This document shows positions 1 through 10,199 of a DNA stretch of 64,000 nt, piece by piece. Where the stretch lies: positions 1 to 64,000 of the forward strand of contig NZ_JAAVVB010000008.1 of assembly GCF_018449775.1 (NCBI RefSeq), in the 5' to 3' direction. Position numbers and translations under genes: made by a program. Under the pieces are notes generated by a model. It ran no database searches and was not told where the DNA came from. It saw only the letters and a program-made list of their open reading frames with translations. How positions within the stretch are numbered: position 1 is the first letter of the stretch; every line of letters begins with the position of its first letter. The stretch comes from Mucilaginibacter sp. dw_454. Its GTDB lineage: Bacteria; Bacteroidota; Bacteroidia; Sphingobacteriales; Sphingobacteriaceae.

Positions 1-252
1 AATTTTCGCTATCTGGCCGTTAAATAAAAACTGCAATTTATCTTTATATGGTAACAGCCCCGTAGCATTGATGCTTACTATCGTGCCCTCGCCGCCTGAT
101 GCCGGCACCGGTATTTGCTGAGGATCTGAAACTATGCCCAACGGTGCCTTCGCATCTGCATAAGGATCAGGGAAAACTGTTTGTGATTTCTTGCAGCTGC
201 TTACCAATAGGGCGGCGGCTACTATCAACAGACTTGTATATTTAAATTTCAT
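1..252 (-). CDS. DUF5008/IPT-like lipoprotein, N-terminal part
   Basis: The reading frame runs off the left edge, so only about 84 N-terminal residues are seen. It starts with a lipoprotein signal peptide (lipobox LVSSC, Cys20 followed by KK), so the mature protein is probably lipid-anchored and surface exposed. The PDPYADAK segment after the anchor and the start of a beta-sandwich-like stretch (GEGTIVSINATGLLPY) resemble DUF5008 or IPT/TIG lipoproteins found with SusC/SusD pairs. It is the last gene seen of the transport locus, 54 bp after the fasciclin gene. The family name is inferred from a short fragment; the lipoprotein call is firm. Confidence 0.7.
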   Translation of the reverse strand, partial: MKFKYTSLLIVAAALLVSSCKKSQTVFPDPYADAKAPLGIVSDPQQIPVPASGGEGTIVSINATGLLPYKDKLQFLFNGQIAKI

Positions 253-306
253 AACGTTTACTTTACTTTCCAAAATTCTATTAAAGGGAATTTCTGTGTC
301 TTTATT

Positions 307-1128
307 TTAACGGTTCAAAAGAATTTCATTATCGAAATCCATAGACATACCAAATAGATTTGACATGATCGGATTTACCTGAAGCTCTCCAGTAAGATTC
401 GGAGTGCTTGTTACCCCCGAAAAGTAAATGGCTAGTGTATGAATAACTCCGTTTGTCGGCTGTATATCTGATGACGATACCGCTGCTGCGCCATTATAAT
501 AATTCTGCGGGTTTCCCGGATCTGTCACACTTGCTATACATAACTGGCGATAACCAGAGTACCTAACGGTATTAGCGGTAGCATAAACTACACCTATATT
601 AGCTAAATCGCCGTTATACCCCTGATAATAACCACCTGGGAAAAGTGGGCGTAGCGTAAAATCCAGTTGAGGATAGTCTTTCAATAAATAAGAACCTTTG
701 AATACATAACGCATCAGATATTTCCTCCAGGTTGCTGCAGGTATTTCATCCAATGTTTGGATAGTGTCTTTACCGGCGTTAAATAATATCTGATTAAGTG
801 CTGTATACCCTGGTCCGCCCTGCAAATCAGGGACAGTTGTGTGAACCGCACCAATAGTGGTCCTGATCACCTCATCTGTTGGAGCAAAGAAGGTTAACGT
901 CTGCTTGGTAGTGGAGAATAAGGTATCCATGCCAGCCAAGTGTACAATCTTAGCAATTGTATCAAATTGTGGGTTTGATTGCAAATATTGAAGAATTGTG
1001 CCTTTAAAATGAGGATCTACAGTTCCGCCATCTTTGTAATAGTTATCTTTTGAACAAGATGATACCGTCACAATCAACACAGCTGCGCTAACTACCGGTA
1101 AAATATATTTTCTAATAGTGGTTTTCAT
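307..1128 (-). CDS. Fasciclin (FAS1) domain lipoprotein
   Basis: A 273-residue protein with a lipoprotein signal (lipobox VSSC, Cys25). The body is one FAS1 domain: the ILQYLQSNPQFDTIAKIVH start, the LTFFAPTDEV motif near residues 78-87 and the final GVIHTLAIYF strand are all present. FAS1 domains mediate adhesion or ligand contact. In Bacteroidota such lipoproteins often sit with SusC/SusD pairs, where they are presumed to be extra surface binding proteins. It lies 13 bp after the SusD gene and is clearly in the same operon. A second, longer fasciclin gene sits at the equivalent place in the neighbouring module. The ligand is unknown. Confidence 0.9.
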   Translation of the reverse strand: MKTTIRKYILPVVSAAVLIVTVSSCSKDNYYKDGGTVDPHFKGTILQYLQSNPQFDTIAKIVHLAGMDTLFSTTKQTLTFFAPTDEVIRTTIGAVHTTVPDLQGGPGYTALNQILFNAGKDTIQTLDEIPAATWRKYLMRYVFKGSYLLKDYPQLDFTLRPLFPGGYYQGYNGDLANIGVVYATANTVRYSGYRQLCIASVTDPGNPQNYYNGAAAVSSSDIQPTNGVIHTLAIYFSGVTSTPNLTGELQVNPIMSNLFGMSMDFDNEILLNR

Positions 1129-1141
1129 GTTCGTATTTATA

Positions 1142-2776
1142 TTATTGAATACCAGATCCTTGCCAATATGAATTCAAGGTCATATATGGATTATTATTTA
1201 AAGCACTAGGGTCAATTGGCCATGTCCAGCCACCTCTTTGAAATTTATCCTGAGTAAGAGGGTTATCTGTATATGTCTTGCTCAAAATTCTGTGCGTACG
1301 TACTAAATCAAAGTAGCGGCTACCTTCGCCCATTAACTCTTTAGCGCGTTCCCAAAAAATGGCATCTTTCAATGTATATTTTTCTGTGCTGCTATTTGGA
1401 GCAAAATCATTAGCACTCCACCTCTCTCTCACCATATTCAAGTAAGTAATAGCATCTGGATCTTCTAGTCCACCTATCTCTGCTCTCGCTTCAGCGCGTA
1501 ACAAAATCGCATCTGGATAACGCATAATTAAGAATGTTGCATCCGGGATAGCGTTGTTATTTGGATTACTTGCATCAATGAATGTGTTACCTGCAAATTT
1601 TTTCATTTGGAAAGTCTCCGCATTTTGATTAAACGGATCGTCGAACCAAATTGTCAACCTGGAATCTGATTGATCAGGATACAGCTTCAACATATAATCG
1701 GCAGTAAATACACAAGGGCTGGTACGGTTATCGTACTCCGGCAACCTGTAAGGGAAGTGAATGAAGGTTTCACCAAACTGTGCATATTCGAATACTTGCG
1801 TAGTAGTATAGTTTACAGTAGTGAATAACTCAAACAAACTTTCGGCTGAACGACCTTTAGTTACGGTATTCCATTCGCTGGCAGGAAGTAACTGGAAAGC
1901 TTTACTATTCATTAACTCACCACCTACCGCATCTGTTGATTGATAGTATGATAGTTTGTGAGTCGGATCAAATCCTGCGTTCCACATGTACATGTTCATC
2001 AACAATCCGTCAACAGCACCTCTTGAAGCTCTAACACCTCTCAAAGAAGGGTCAGTTATAGCAGGAGGTAAATCGTTTCTGCCAGGATACAAGTCAGCTA
2101 TACAGTTGTTAACAACATCAACCATAGCCATTCTCGGAAGAGGATCTTTTTGATAAGCTGTTGTATAATAAACAACATCTCCATATAATCTTACCATGAA
2201 GAAAAAGCAATAACAACGAATGAATTTAGCTTCTTCCAGATACTGTTTCTTTTGCGCGTCTGTTAATCCCGGCACACCAGCATTAAGCTTGCTCACCAGG
2301 ATATTTGCTTGTTGAATAACTTGATAGTACTCATTCCAAACTTCCAGATGATAAAATTGATATTGGTTGGTGACGCCGTTATAGCTGGTTAATAATGAGT
2401 TGAGTAATCCGGTACGGTCATTTACCGCTGTGGTAGCGATGGCTTGAAAGCCTGTTGTTGTACCAGAAAAATCAACGTGTCTGCTATGGCCGCCTAGTTC
2501 TGCGACGTCATATCTCAGCTGTCTGGTACCTACTTGATTACTTGTAGGTATAACCTCTCCTGAACGAAACTCGCCTGTAGCACCTGCCGTATTTGTTTGC
2601 ACATATTTAGCAAACAAAGCACCATACATGTCGTTAATGTTTTCCTCAACATCAGAGGCTGACTGATAAAAGTTGTTACCCGTAAGCTTATCAATAGGGG
2701 TGATGTTCAGGAATTTCTTACAGCTGTATTGTGAAGCAACCATCACAACCAATAAGCCAATAATAATCTTTTTCAT
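1142..2776 (-). CDS. RagB/SusD family nutrient-binding outer-membrane lipoprotein (module 1)
   Basis: A 544-residue SusD-type protein with a lipobox at Cys19 (SQYSC followed by KKFLN). Typical SusD features are the N-terminal FYQSASDVEENINDMYGAL helix, the EAKFIRCYCFFFMVRLYGDV TPR segment, ILLRAEARAEIG, and the C-terminal ERAKELMGEGSRYFDLVR motif. SusD proteins cap the SusC barrel and capture glycan or peptide ligands at the cell surface. It follows its SusC partner by 18 bp and precedes the fasciclin gene by 13 bp, so the three are co-transcribed. The substrate cannot be read from the sequence, and no degradative enzyme is linked. Confidence 0.95.
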   Translation of the reverse strand: MKKIIIGLLVVMVASQYSCKKFLNITPIDKLTGNNFYQSASDVEENINDMYGALFAKYVQTNTAGATGEFRSGEVIPTSNQVGTRQLRYDVAELGGHSRHVDFSGTTTGFQAIATTAVNDRTGLLNSLLTSYNGVTNQYQFYHLEVWNEYYQVIQQANILVSKLNAGVPGLTDAQKKQYLEEAKFIRCYCFFFMVRLYGDVVYYTTAYQKDPLPRMAMVDVVNNCIADLYPGRNDLPPAITDPSLRGVRASRGAVDGLLMNMYMWNAGFDPTHKLSYYQSTDAVGGELMNSKAFQLLPASEWNTVTKGRSAESLFELFTTVNYTTTQVFEYAQFGETFIHFPYRLPEYDNRTSPCVFTADYMLKLYPDQSDSRLTIWFDDPFNQNAETFQMKKFAGNTFIDASNPNNNAIPDATFLIMRYPDAILLRAEARAEIGGLEDPDAITYLNMVRERWSANDFAPNSSTEKYTLKDAIFWERAKELMGEGSRYFDLVRTHRILSKTYTDNPLTQDKFQRGGWTWPIDPSALNNNPYMTLNSYWQGSGIQ

Positions 2777-2794
2777 ATCTTATTAATAATTGAA

Positions 2795-5700
2795 TTAAAA
2801 TGTAACGTTAAATCCGAAAGTATAAGTACGCGGATTTGGATATGCTCCATCAACATCTTTACCCAAAGCATTTACGTTTTCAACGTTAGGTCCTGAGTAA
2901 GGCGTAAATACTGCCAGGTTACTTCCTGATACATAAGTTCTTATGTTATTTAAACCAATACGTTTAACAAAATTCTTTGGTAAGATATAAGATAACGTAA
3001 CCTGGTTTATTTTGAAGTAACTGCCATTCTCCTGGAATAAGGTTTGCTCTGCTCTAAAGTTGTCTAAATACTGCTCATGAGCATAGTTATAAACGTTAGC
3101 ATATTTGGCAGTAGCATCACCGGTACCTTGCCAGATACGTAAATCAGTAGCTGTAGGAACAGCTCTGGCTAAACTGGCGTTGTTAGCCAAACCACCATTG
3201 GCATTCTGATTGATTGCATTGTTTACTCCGAATGGATCACTTAATTGTGTTAAACGCTGAGCTAAAGAAGCATTAATGATTGAACGTACCGCAGTGTAAG
3301 AGGTATAAATGTTCACCGAAAATGCGCCATAACTAACGGTATTACTTACACCACCTGTTAACAGTGGCTGCGTGTTACCGTTTACTTGTCTGTCTCTTGC
3401 ATCAATCACATAATCATGGTTGTAGTCAACTAACTTAGCGTCACCACCCTGGTATGATAAGTTTGGTTGGTTAGCATATAAAGGATTAGAGTTTCTTAAT
3501 CTTATACCTGTAACCGGGTCAACTGGCACGTCGGCAGTAGTTGCATAAACGCCCTGGTTAGTAAATAAGTAGTTAGACAAAGAGTTTCTACCTACACGTT
3601 TTGCCAAATATTGACCAGATATGAACAACGGGTTAACTGTTGTAGTGTTATCATCAATATATTGACCATTGTATTGCGCAGGCAATTTAACTAATACGTC
3701 ATAGTTTAACGCACCGTTCATCATGATTGTCCAGTTAACTTTGCTGCTTTTGCGTAACGGGCGAATAGTTAAAGACAATTCGTAACCGTAGTCAGAAAGT
3801 GAAGCATCATTACTTTGGTAAGTACCAAAGCCCAACACGTTTGGTAAGTTATTTGTGAACAAATCGTTTGTTACAGCTTTGTAATAAGTATCGAAAATCA
3901 TGTCCAGTTTACCACCAAAGAATGATCCATCAAAACCTAAGTTGTACTGGATTACATTTTTTGATTTCAGGTAAGGATTCGGAATTTCGGTAAAGTCGAT
4001 ACCAACACGAGGCAGGTTATTGTAGAATCCGTTAGGATTGTACTTACCATAAATATCCTGTAAAGTACCTACCGGGTATATATTTTGACCGGCAGTTAAC
4101 CTGATATCTGCATAATCTAACCATTTAGAAGTTCTATCGGCAATCCAATCTTCCTTATAAAGGTTCCATTTGAAACCGATTGAAGGGTTCTTAGTATACG
4201 GATCCGCAGGACCGTTTGCTGATGACCCATCTAAACGATAGGTAAGGTCAAGGATATACTTCTTTTTATAGTCATACGTGAACGCAGCAGCTAACGCAGC
4301 AGTTTTCAGGTTTGTAAATGTATTTAATACACCACCACCAGTAGACAAGCCTCCGTCATAACCAGTAGGACCTTCATATTGATCATTAGGGCTACCGTAG
4401 ATACGGGTGTAGTTTGCCTGGAAATTAGTTATATAGATCTCATCAAATACGTTCAGGAACAAGTTGTGTGAACCAAGTGATTTAGTATATGATATATTGT
4501 TACGGTTATATAACACCGAGGTAGCTTGATACTCGTTGTCAATTTGTGCATACTGTGCGTTTGCAGCAGCTGGCAAAAATTTATCCGTATTATCAATCGT
4601 ATAATCATAGTTACCAGATGTCTGTAAATTCAAACCTGGGAACAATTCATAGTTAGCATTCATGTTAACACTAATCTCTTTCGGACCCGCACTGTTTCTG
4701 ATATCCAACGTTGACAATACGTCACTGCTAGCCAGTAAGAATGAAGGGCCGGGGTTAAGCGAAGAGTTATTAACACTATTTGCTACTATATTTTGTAATA
4801 CACCTGTACCACTACCTGTCTTGATCTTACCTAATGAAGTTCTAACCGCACCGAAGAAACCCAATTTTGGAGAAGGTTTAAACTGCATGTTCATATCTAA
4901 ACTATAGGTTTCAAAACCAGTGTTTTCAACTATACCAGTTTGAGAAAAATATTTCAAGTTGGCTTTGTAGTTAAATTTGTCATCACCACCGTCCAACTCA
5001 ACGTTTTGAGTTGTATTGAATTGATTTGAGTAATAGATTGCTTGCCAGTTAGTTGAATTATTATAGAAAGCATTCAAACTATCTGCTAAGAACGGTGTAT
5101 TTGAAAGTATAAATTTATCATTGTTTACGGCGTATTGATTGATTTGAGCAATTCTAAATTGACGTTCCGCATCACCACCCAAGGTTGAGCGTAATTTCGG
5201 AATCGCAGATACATAGTAGTTAGAAGTATACACTACACGAGGAATCTTAGATTTACCTCTTACAGTAGTAATCAAGATTACACCATAGGCACCCCTTGAA
5301 CCATATAAAGCCGTCGCAGTTGCATCTTTCAAAACCTCCATGCTTTGGATATCTTCCTGAGGAATTAACGAAAGCGGGCTCACGCCAGATCCTTGTTGAT
5401 CAAAGCCATATTGAGACGCCTGGTCAGCTGTCAACGGAATACCATCAATGATGTATAATGGTGATGTTGGTTGTAAGAACGTGTTATCGCCTGTACCAGT
5501 TGTTTGAATGGTAGAAAGACCACGAATATTAACACTACCACGTAAACCCGGAGCACCTGTGTTGTTTTGAATATTCAAACCAGCTACCTTACCTTGTAAT
5601 AGTTGTTCAACGTTACCAACCGGGTTATCTTGAACCTCTTTACCAGTAACGATATACGATGCACCTGTTGTTTCTTCCCGGCTACGTTTAACGTAACCCC

Positions 5701-6034
5701 GAATTACAGTTTCATCAATCTGTCTGGTATCGGCATCTAGTGAAACATTTAGTAACACCTGACCCGGTTTCAGTTTAACAGACTGGGTAGTATAACCTAC
5801 TATGCTAAATACCAGCGTTGACCCATCATCAACAACTACGGTGAATTTACCATCGACGTCAGCTTGTGACAAACCCTTACCACCTACAGATATAGTGGCA
5901 CCCGCCATTGGTTCTTTTGTTGCTTTATCAATAACAGTACCTTTTACTGTTACCTTTCTAACTTGCGCTATCAAATTCTGGCAAAGAAATAAGCAACAGA
6001 AAAAAATTGACGGCCAAATAATTTGTTTTCTCAT
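2795..6034 (-). CDS. SusC/RagA family TonB-linked outer-membrane protein (module 1)
   Basis: A 1079-residue TonB-dependent transporter. After a signal peptide (residues 1-24) comes a carboxypeptidase-regulatory-like domain (about 28-110, with VTVKGTVIDKATKEPMAGA). Then follows the plug, including the SusC signature ending MEVLKDATATALYGSRGAYG, and a beta-barrel ending in the aromatic strand TYTFGFNVTF. It imports the ligand bound by the adjacent SusD using energy from TonB. The DUF5007-like gene ends 28 bp upstream, so module 1 probably reads on from module 2. Length and domains are normal for SusC. Confidence 0.95.
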   Translation of the reverse strand: MRKQIIWPSIFFCCLFLCQNLIAQVRKVTVKGTVIDKATKEPMAGATISVGGKGLSQADVDGKFTVVVDDGSTLVFSIVGYTTQSVKLKPGQVLLNVSLDADTRQIDETVIRGYVKRSREETTGASYIVTGKEVQDNPVGNVEQLLQGKVAGLNIQNNTGAPGLRGSVNIRGLSTIQTTGTGDNTFLQPTSPLYIIDGIPLTADQASQYGFDQQGSGVSPLSLIPQEDIQSMEVLKDATATALYGSRGAYGVILITTVRGKSKIPRVVYTSNYYVSAIPKLRSTLGGDAERQFRIAQINQYAVNNDKFILSNTPFLADSLNAFYNNSTNWQAIYYSNQFNTTQNVELDGGDDKFNYKANLKYFSQTGIVENTGFETYSLDMNMQFKPSPKLGFFGAVRTSLGKIKTGSGTGVLQNIVANSVNNSSLNPGPSFLLASSDVLSTLDIRNSAGPKEISVNMNANYELFPGLNLQTSGNYDYTIDNTDKFLPAAANAQYAQIDNEYQATSVLYNRNNISYTKSLGSHNLFLNVFDEIYITNFQANYTRIYGSPNDQYEGPTGYDGGLSTGGGVLNTFTNLKTAALAAAFTYDYKKKYILDLTYRLDGSSANGPADPYTKNPSIGFKWNLYKEDWIADRTSKWLDYADIRLTAGQNIYPVGTLQDIYGKYNPNGFYNNLPRVGIDFTEIPNPYLKSKNVIQYNLGFDGSFFGGKLDMIFDTYYKAVTNDLFTNNLPNVLGFGTYQSNDASLSDYGYELSLTIRPLRKSSKVNWTIMMNGALNYDVLVKLPAQYNGQYIDDNTTTVNPLFISGQYLAKRVGRNSLSNYLFTNQGVYATTADVPVDPVTGIRLRNSNPLYANQPNLSYQGGDAKLVDYNHDYVIDARDRQVNGNTQPLLTGGVSNTVSYGAFSVNIYTSYTAVRSIINASLAQRLTQLSDPFGVNNAINQNANGGLANNASLARAVPTATDLRIWQGTGDATAKYANVYNYAHEQYLDNFRAEQTLFQENGSYFKINQVTLSYILPKNFVKRIGLNNIRTYVSGSNLAVFTPYSGPNVENVNALGKDVDGAYPNPRTYTFGFNVTF

Positions 6035-6062
6035 TGTATATTAGTTTTAGTCATTAGGGTTT

Positions 6063-7229
6063 CTAATCGTTATCAAACTTAGGATTGACTGTTTTGAAGT
6101 GGAACACAATCTCCCAATCGCCCTTTTCAAAAATTTGGAAAGCTTGCGAAATACTTCCTACTTCAGTTACGTTACCAAAACCAATTCGTGAGTAGGTTAT
6201 GTTTAGCTGGGCACTGCCGCCGCCGGTAACGTTGGTAATTCCACCTGAAGTAAATTTGGTTGGAATGTTAGCTAATGGTATAGGATAAGCTACATTATAT
6301 TCCACCCATTTGTGGTCTACAATATCGCCACCCGGCGTTCCATCCGCTTTAAATCCGTGAATCTGATCTTGCCATTTTGTAGTATTAAATTTAATAGGAT
6401 CAATGTATGACGAATCTGTCTTTAAGAATATTAACCTTAATCTGTGCCCTACAGCTGCTTGATCAACAGGCGGATCGCCTGGTAAATCAACAAACTTTCT
6501 GATATATAAGTAAACAATACCTGTTTGGGCATTTTTTGGATCAGACATTAATTGATCGGTTGTCTCACCTTTAATACCACTCAAATTATCAGGATAATTG
6601 TATACTAATGTATGACCGCCCGGAGTAGTTGTATTAGGCTTGCCGGTATAGGTATTATAATCATTTGATGGCGTATAAGGAATGTCCCTTTGCGGAATAT
6701 ATGCCAAATTAGTAATTGTTCTGCTACCGCCAGTGTTAGTGATTTTAATATCAAATAACCGCTCTTGTTGAGGATAAACTACTGTATCGGTATTAGCTGG
6801 TTTGATTTTAGTTGTATCAGCTGTATACCAAAATACAAGGTCACCATTTCCTCTTGTTTCAAGCATTGGATGGTTTTCCAGATGTCTTTTAGCTTCAATT
6901 TGAGCCAGGCTGGTTTCTTTACCAGTATACTCCTGAGTCCAAACCAATGTCGGTTGCACCGCCAACATATCACTGGCATCACGACCGTCGCCAAATCTTG
7001 GATTTTTGACAGTGAAAGTCATCGGGAAGGTAGAACCCACCGGATTGAATATGTTTAATTCCAAAGTAGTTCTTCCCAGTACAGGAGAGAATTGCTTAGT
7101 AGTATAATCTGCCTGCGCACTCAAGTAGTCTTTTTCCGTTGGGAGGTTGAATATCTTTCTACATCCTCCCGAAAAAGCAACTACTGCGGTTAACAATACA
7201 AAAGCTCTATATTTTATTGTGTTTTGCAT
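6063..7229 (-). CDS. DUF5007-like lipoprotein
   Basis: A 388-residue lipoprotein (lipobox FSGGC, Cys23) with no catalytic motif that I recognise. The mature start KIFNLPTEKDYLSAQADYTT and the later beta-rich body (TVKNPRFGDG, VYLYIRKFVDLPGDPP) resemble DUF5007 proteins of Sphingobacteriaceae SusC/SusD loci. It sits between the fasciclin gene of module 2 and the SusC of module 1, about 30 bp from each, so it is probably a surface accessory protein of the same system. The function is unknown and the family assignment is by recollection of sequence style. Confidence 0.7.
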   Translation of the reverse strand: MQNTIKYRAFVLLTAVVAFSGGCRKIFNLPTEKDYLSAQADYTTKQFSPVLGRTTLELNIFNPVGSTFPMTFTVKNPRFGDGRDASDMLAVQPTLVWTQEYTGKETSLAQIEAKRHLENHPMLETRGNGDLVFWYTADTTKIKPANTDTVVYPQQERLFDIKITNTGGSRTITNLAYIPQRDIPYTPSNDYNTYTGKPNTTTPGGHTLVYNYPDNLSGIKGETTDQLMSDPKNAQTGIVYLYIRKFVDLPGDPPVDQAAVGHRLRLIFLKTDSSYIDPIKFNTTKWQDQIHGFKADGTPGGDIVDHKWVEYNVAYPIPLANIPTKFTSGGITNVTGGGSAQLNITYSRIGFGNVTEVGSISQAFQIFEKGDWEIVFHFKTVNPKFDND

Positions 7230-7261
7230 AACGTTGTTTACTTTAAACTTTTTGCCCCTGG

Positions 7262-8539
7262 TTAATTAGTTTTATATCTCATTGACCATTCAGAAATCTG
7301 GAACAGTGACTGGCTTGAGCTACCGGTACCTACTTGTAATATTACTAGTCTGTATCCTGTGTAAGCCGTATTATTCACAAAGTCAAATTCCTTTTGCTGA
7401 TAGTTGGTTGTCCAATCCTGATCCTGACGAACATCCAATTGTACCCAAACCGCAGTAGGATTTGGTGCTTTTATTGGACCATTAGGACCACTTACTGTAA
7501 TCCATGGATTAGGGTCAAGTGTAGCTTCTATTTTAAATGCCCGTGGATCACGATCTTGATAAAGCTTCGAGTCATTCGCCGTTGTCATTGTATAGGCATT
7601 TGAAACTGTCGGCTTAGCCGGAACCCAATACAATGACGGATAGTAGTTGGATGACGCATTTACATAGCAGATAAACTTAGTTAGTACAGAGTTATCAAAT
7701 AGCTTTCTGAATACCTCACCTGCTGATACCTGGCCATCATAGTATTGTGAATTTGGTGGCCAGTAAGGGAACAATACATCATGAGCAAGGTCAAAAATAA
7801 TAGGTGGCGGAGGTACCAAAGTCATTCTTGATACGTATTCATCAAATCCAAATACGTGGTCTGGGCTCAATAAATGGACTATACCATTTTTTGTTTTGAT
7901 GTTAACAGATGTTGTTTGAGTTAATGACCAAAAAGAAACGAATAAACTTCTTTTCGTATTTGCGAAGTTAATAGCTTCAACCCCACCATTCTCAAAGCCC
8001 TCTGCGTTAGCAAAAATACGCTGGCCATGCATTGGGTAACCGCCGCGTACACTATTTATGGTTTGTCCGTCACCGATGGCAAAATCATTAGCTACATATA
8101 AGCCTCTGATAATATATTTTGAAACCATGGTATCAAGGTTGGCGCTATCGCGTTGTGCTTTAGCAATTGCCTGAGCACCTACCGTGCCTTTTGCGCCGGT
8201 AGCTAACTGGGCTAAGTAAACCGGACCTTGGCCGGCATTTTTGCGTATAACGTTCAAGTTTTGAACCGCTATCTGGAAGCTTGCATTTGAGGGAGCAAAC
8301 AACGTAACTGTACTATCAGTTAGTATTGTTTTCATTCCTGGGAATGTATTAACCAGTAACAATAGCGAGTCATAAACTCCGGTTTTACTTTTTAAATAAT
8401 CGTAAGTGGTAAGATTACTAGTATTTACAATCGGCGTAGTGTTGTAATAAGGATTTTCACGTTTACAACCTGTTTGAACTATTGCAGCAGCAATAACCAT
8501 TGCCACCAAACATTTTCCGAATAAAATTGATCTTTTCAT
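7262..8539 (-). CDS. Fasciclin (FAS1) lipoprotein with C-terminal extra domain (module 2)
   Basis: A 425-residue lipoprotein (lipobox VQTGC, Cys25). Residues about 40-230 form a FAS1 domain: TTYDYLKSKTGVYDSLL, the VTLFAPSNASF motif, and the NGIVHLLSPDHVF end. The remaining roughly 180 residues end in a segment (TGYRLVILQVGTGS to ISEWSM) that resembles the last strands of F5/8-type or CBM32-like galactose-binding domains. It could therefore add a sugar- or ligand-binding sandwich. The sister gene at the left end of the locus has only the FAS1 domain. It lies between SusD of module 2 and the DUF5007-like gene. Confidence 0.85.
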   Translation of the reverse strand: MKRSILFGKCLVAMVIAAAIVQTGCKRENPYYNTTPIVNTSNLTTYDYLKSKTGVYDSLLLLVNTFPGMKTILTDSTVTLFAPSNASFQIAVQNLNVIRKNAGQGPVYLAQLATGAKGTVGAQAIAKAQRDSANLDTMVSKYIIRGLYVANDFAIGDGQTINSVRGGYPMHGQRIFANAEGFENGGVEAINFANTKRSLFVSFWSLTQTTSVNIKTKNGIVHLLSPDHVFGFDEYVSRMTLVPPPPIIFDLAHDVLFPYWPPNSQYYDGQVSAGEVFRKLFDNSVLTKFICYVNASSNYYPSLYWVPAKPTVSNAYTMTTANDSKLYQDRDPRAFKIEATLDPNPWITVSGPNGPIKAPNPTAVWVQLDVRQDQDWTTNYQQKEFDFVNNTAYTGYRLVILQVGTGSSSQSLFQISEWSMRYKTN

Positions 8540-8560
8540 ATCTCTATTCTCTTTCTTATA

Positions 8561-10150
8561 TTACTTCCAATATCCGTTTTGAACTAACAGAGGGTTCTGT
8601 GCTATTAAATCGCGAGATATAGGCCAGTAAATACCACCTTGATTAATTAATTTAATAAAGTCAGGATTATTCTGTTTGATCTTCTCATATCTCACTCTGT
8701 CATAAAAATGATGACCCTCGCCCATAAACTCTTTTTGGCGTTCTTTGAATATACCTTCAATAACACTACCATCAGCAGTAGGGTTATAAGCAACGTAATC
8801 TGTTGCGCTGGCATTTGTCAAACCTTGTTGATCGACATTGTATCTTTCTTGTCTGATGGTATTCAAGTCTGTTATAGCAAGGTCATCTTCACCTAATACA
8901 GCGTATGCTTCTGCACGTAATAAAGTAACATCTTCCAAACGAGTTAACAATACCGGACTTCCGAATATTCTAAAGCTTGGATCACCAGAAACACCACCCA
9001 TGATAACTCTTATTTTAGCAAAGATTGGATACTTACCAAGGAAGTTGGTAAAGTAGCCCGGAGTGCTTGCGCTTAATGCGTCTGAGTGAACGGTACCGGT
9101 AGTATCTATATTGAAACGTGCATCGCCCGCCTCGTTAAAGATTGACAAAATCGAATCTTTAGGTACATAGATATCAGGAACGTTTTTATTTACTACCGGA
9201 GAAGCCAATGTTAATGACTCAATGTTACCAGTAAATGATGCATCCTGGAAATCCCAAATGAAGCCAAATGAAACTAGTTGGTTATCGTTATTACCTGTAG
9301 GATTGGTGTAGAAAAAGCCACCGGCTGCATCTAAAGTAGATGTGTTTGTGTATGACAAGTCATCTTTAGTGTTGTAGTTTGTCAATACAATATTGGTGTA
9401 TCTGATAACATCAACATATTTTCCTTGCCATGCAGCTACGTGGCCCAATATTGCATAAGCACCTAATTTAGTAATTAGGGCCCCGCTCCAACGGTTTCTG
9501 GTTTGGTTATAATATAAGCCAGGCTGTTGCAAGTCGTTATTGCTAAAATAGTATGGCAAGTCAAGCGCTGCAGCTTCCATTTCAGATTGCACGAAAGTTA
9601 ATACGGCGTTCTGATCTGTTCTTGGTCTGTTTTCAAACGTACCATCGCGCGAGGTTAGGATCAAAGGCACATCACCCCAGATTCTTACCATGTAGAAGTA
9701 AGCAAAAGCTCTTAAGAATCTAACTTGCGCAACGTCTACAGTCATGTTATTTGTAGTATATCGCGGATCTTTAGCTTTTACTTCGCCAATACGCTCTAAA
9801 AACACGTTTGCAGCGTTTACAACAGCATAAAATCTTCTCCAGTTTGATAGTTCATTAATAACCGGATAGTTAGCGTTAAGGTTGTTAGCGATAACTGCTT
9901 TTAGATCCTGGCGAATAGGGCTAACAAAGTTGCCCATACGCACGTCACCGTATATCCAGTGGCCATTGTCGTCTGCAAGCGCCGCACGGGTTAAGCCGTA
10001 TACACCCATGATACCTGCACGGGCATCTTCTAATGTATTCCAATAGTTGGTCTCACTTACAACACGTGATGAAGTCACATCCAATGTTTTCTTACAGCTA
10101 TCGGCAATAACGGTAAGAAAGATAAGACTCAGCAAAATTATTTTTTTCAT
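8561..10150 (-). CDS. RagB/SusD family nutrient-binding outer-membrane lipoprotein (module 2)
   Basis: A 529-residue SusD-type lipoprotein with a lipobox at Cys19 (IADSC followed by KK). Visible family features are the TNYWNTLEDARAGIMGVYGL segment, the VRFLRAFAYFYMVRIWGDVP helix, LLRAEAYAVLG, and the C-terminal ERQKEFMGEGHHFYDRVR motif. It pairs with the SusC gene 49 bp upstream and is followed after 21 bp by the fasciclin gene. It is clearly diverged from the module 1 SusD, so the two modules are not a recent duplication and may bind different ligands. Confidence 0.95.
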   Translation of the reverse strand: MKKIILLSLIFLTVIADSCKKTLDVTSSRVVSETNYWNTLEDARAGIMGVYGLTRAALADDNGHWIYGDVRMGNFVSPIRQDLKAVIANNLNANYPVINELSNWRRFYAVVNAANVFLERIGEVKAKDPRYTTNNMTVDVAQVRFLRAFAYFYMVRIWGDVPLILTSRDGTFENRPRTDQNAVLTFVQSEMEAAALDLPYYFSNNDLQQPGLYYNQTRNRWSGALITKLGAYAILGHVAAWQGKYVDVIRYTNIVLTNYNTKDDLSYTNTSTLDAAGGFFYTNPTGNNDNQLVSFGFIWDFQDASFTGNIESLTLASPVVNKNVPDIYVPKDSILSIFNEAGDARFNIDTTGTVHSDALSASTPGYFTNFLGKYPIFAKIRVIMGGVSGDPSFRIFGSPVLLTRLEDVTLLRAEAYAVLGEDDLAITDLNTIRQERYNVDQQGLTNASATDYVAYNPTADGSVIEGIFKERQKEFMGEGHHFYDRVRYEKIKQNNPDFIKLINQGGIYWPISRDLIAQNPLLVQNGYWK

Positions 10151-10199
10151 TTCATCTCTGTTTTAACGGTATTCAATATTATTTGTCTACACCTATGAA

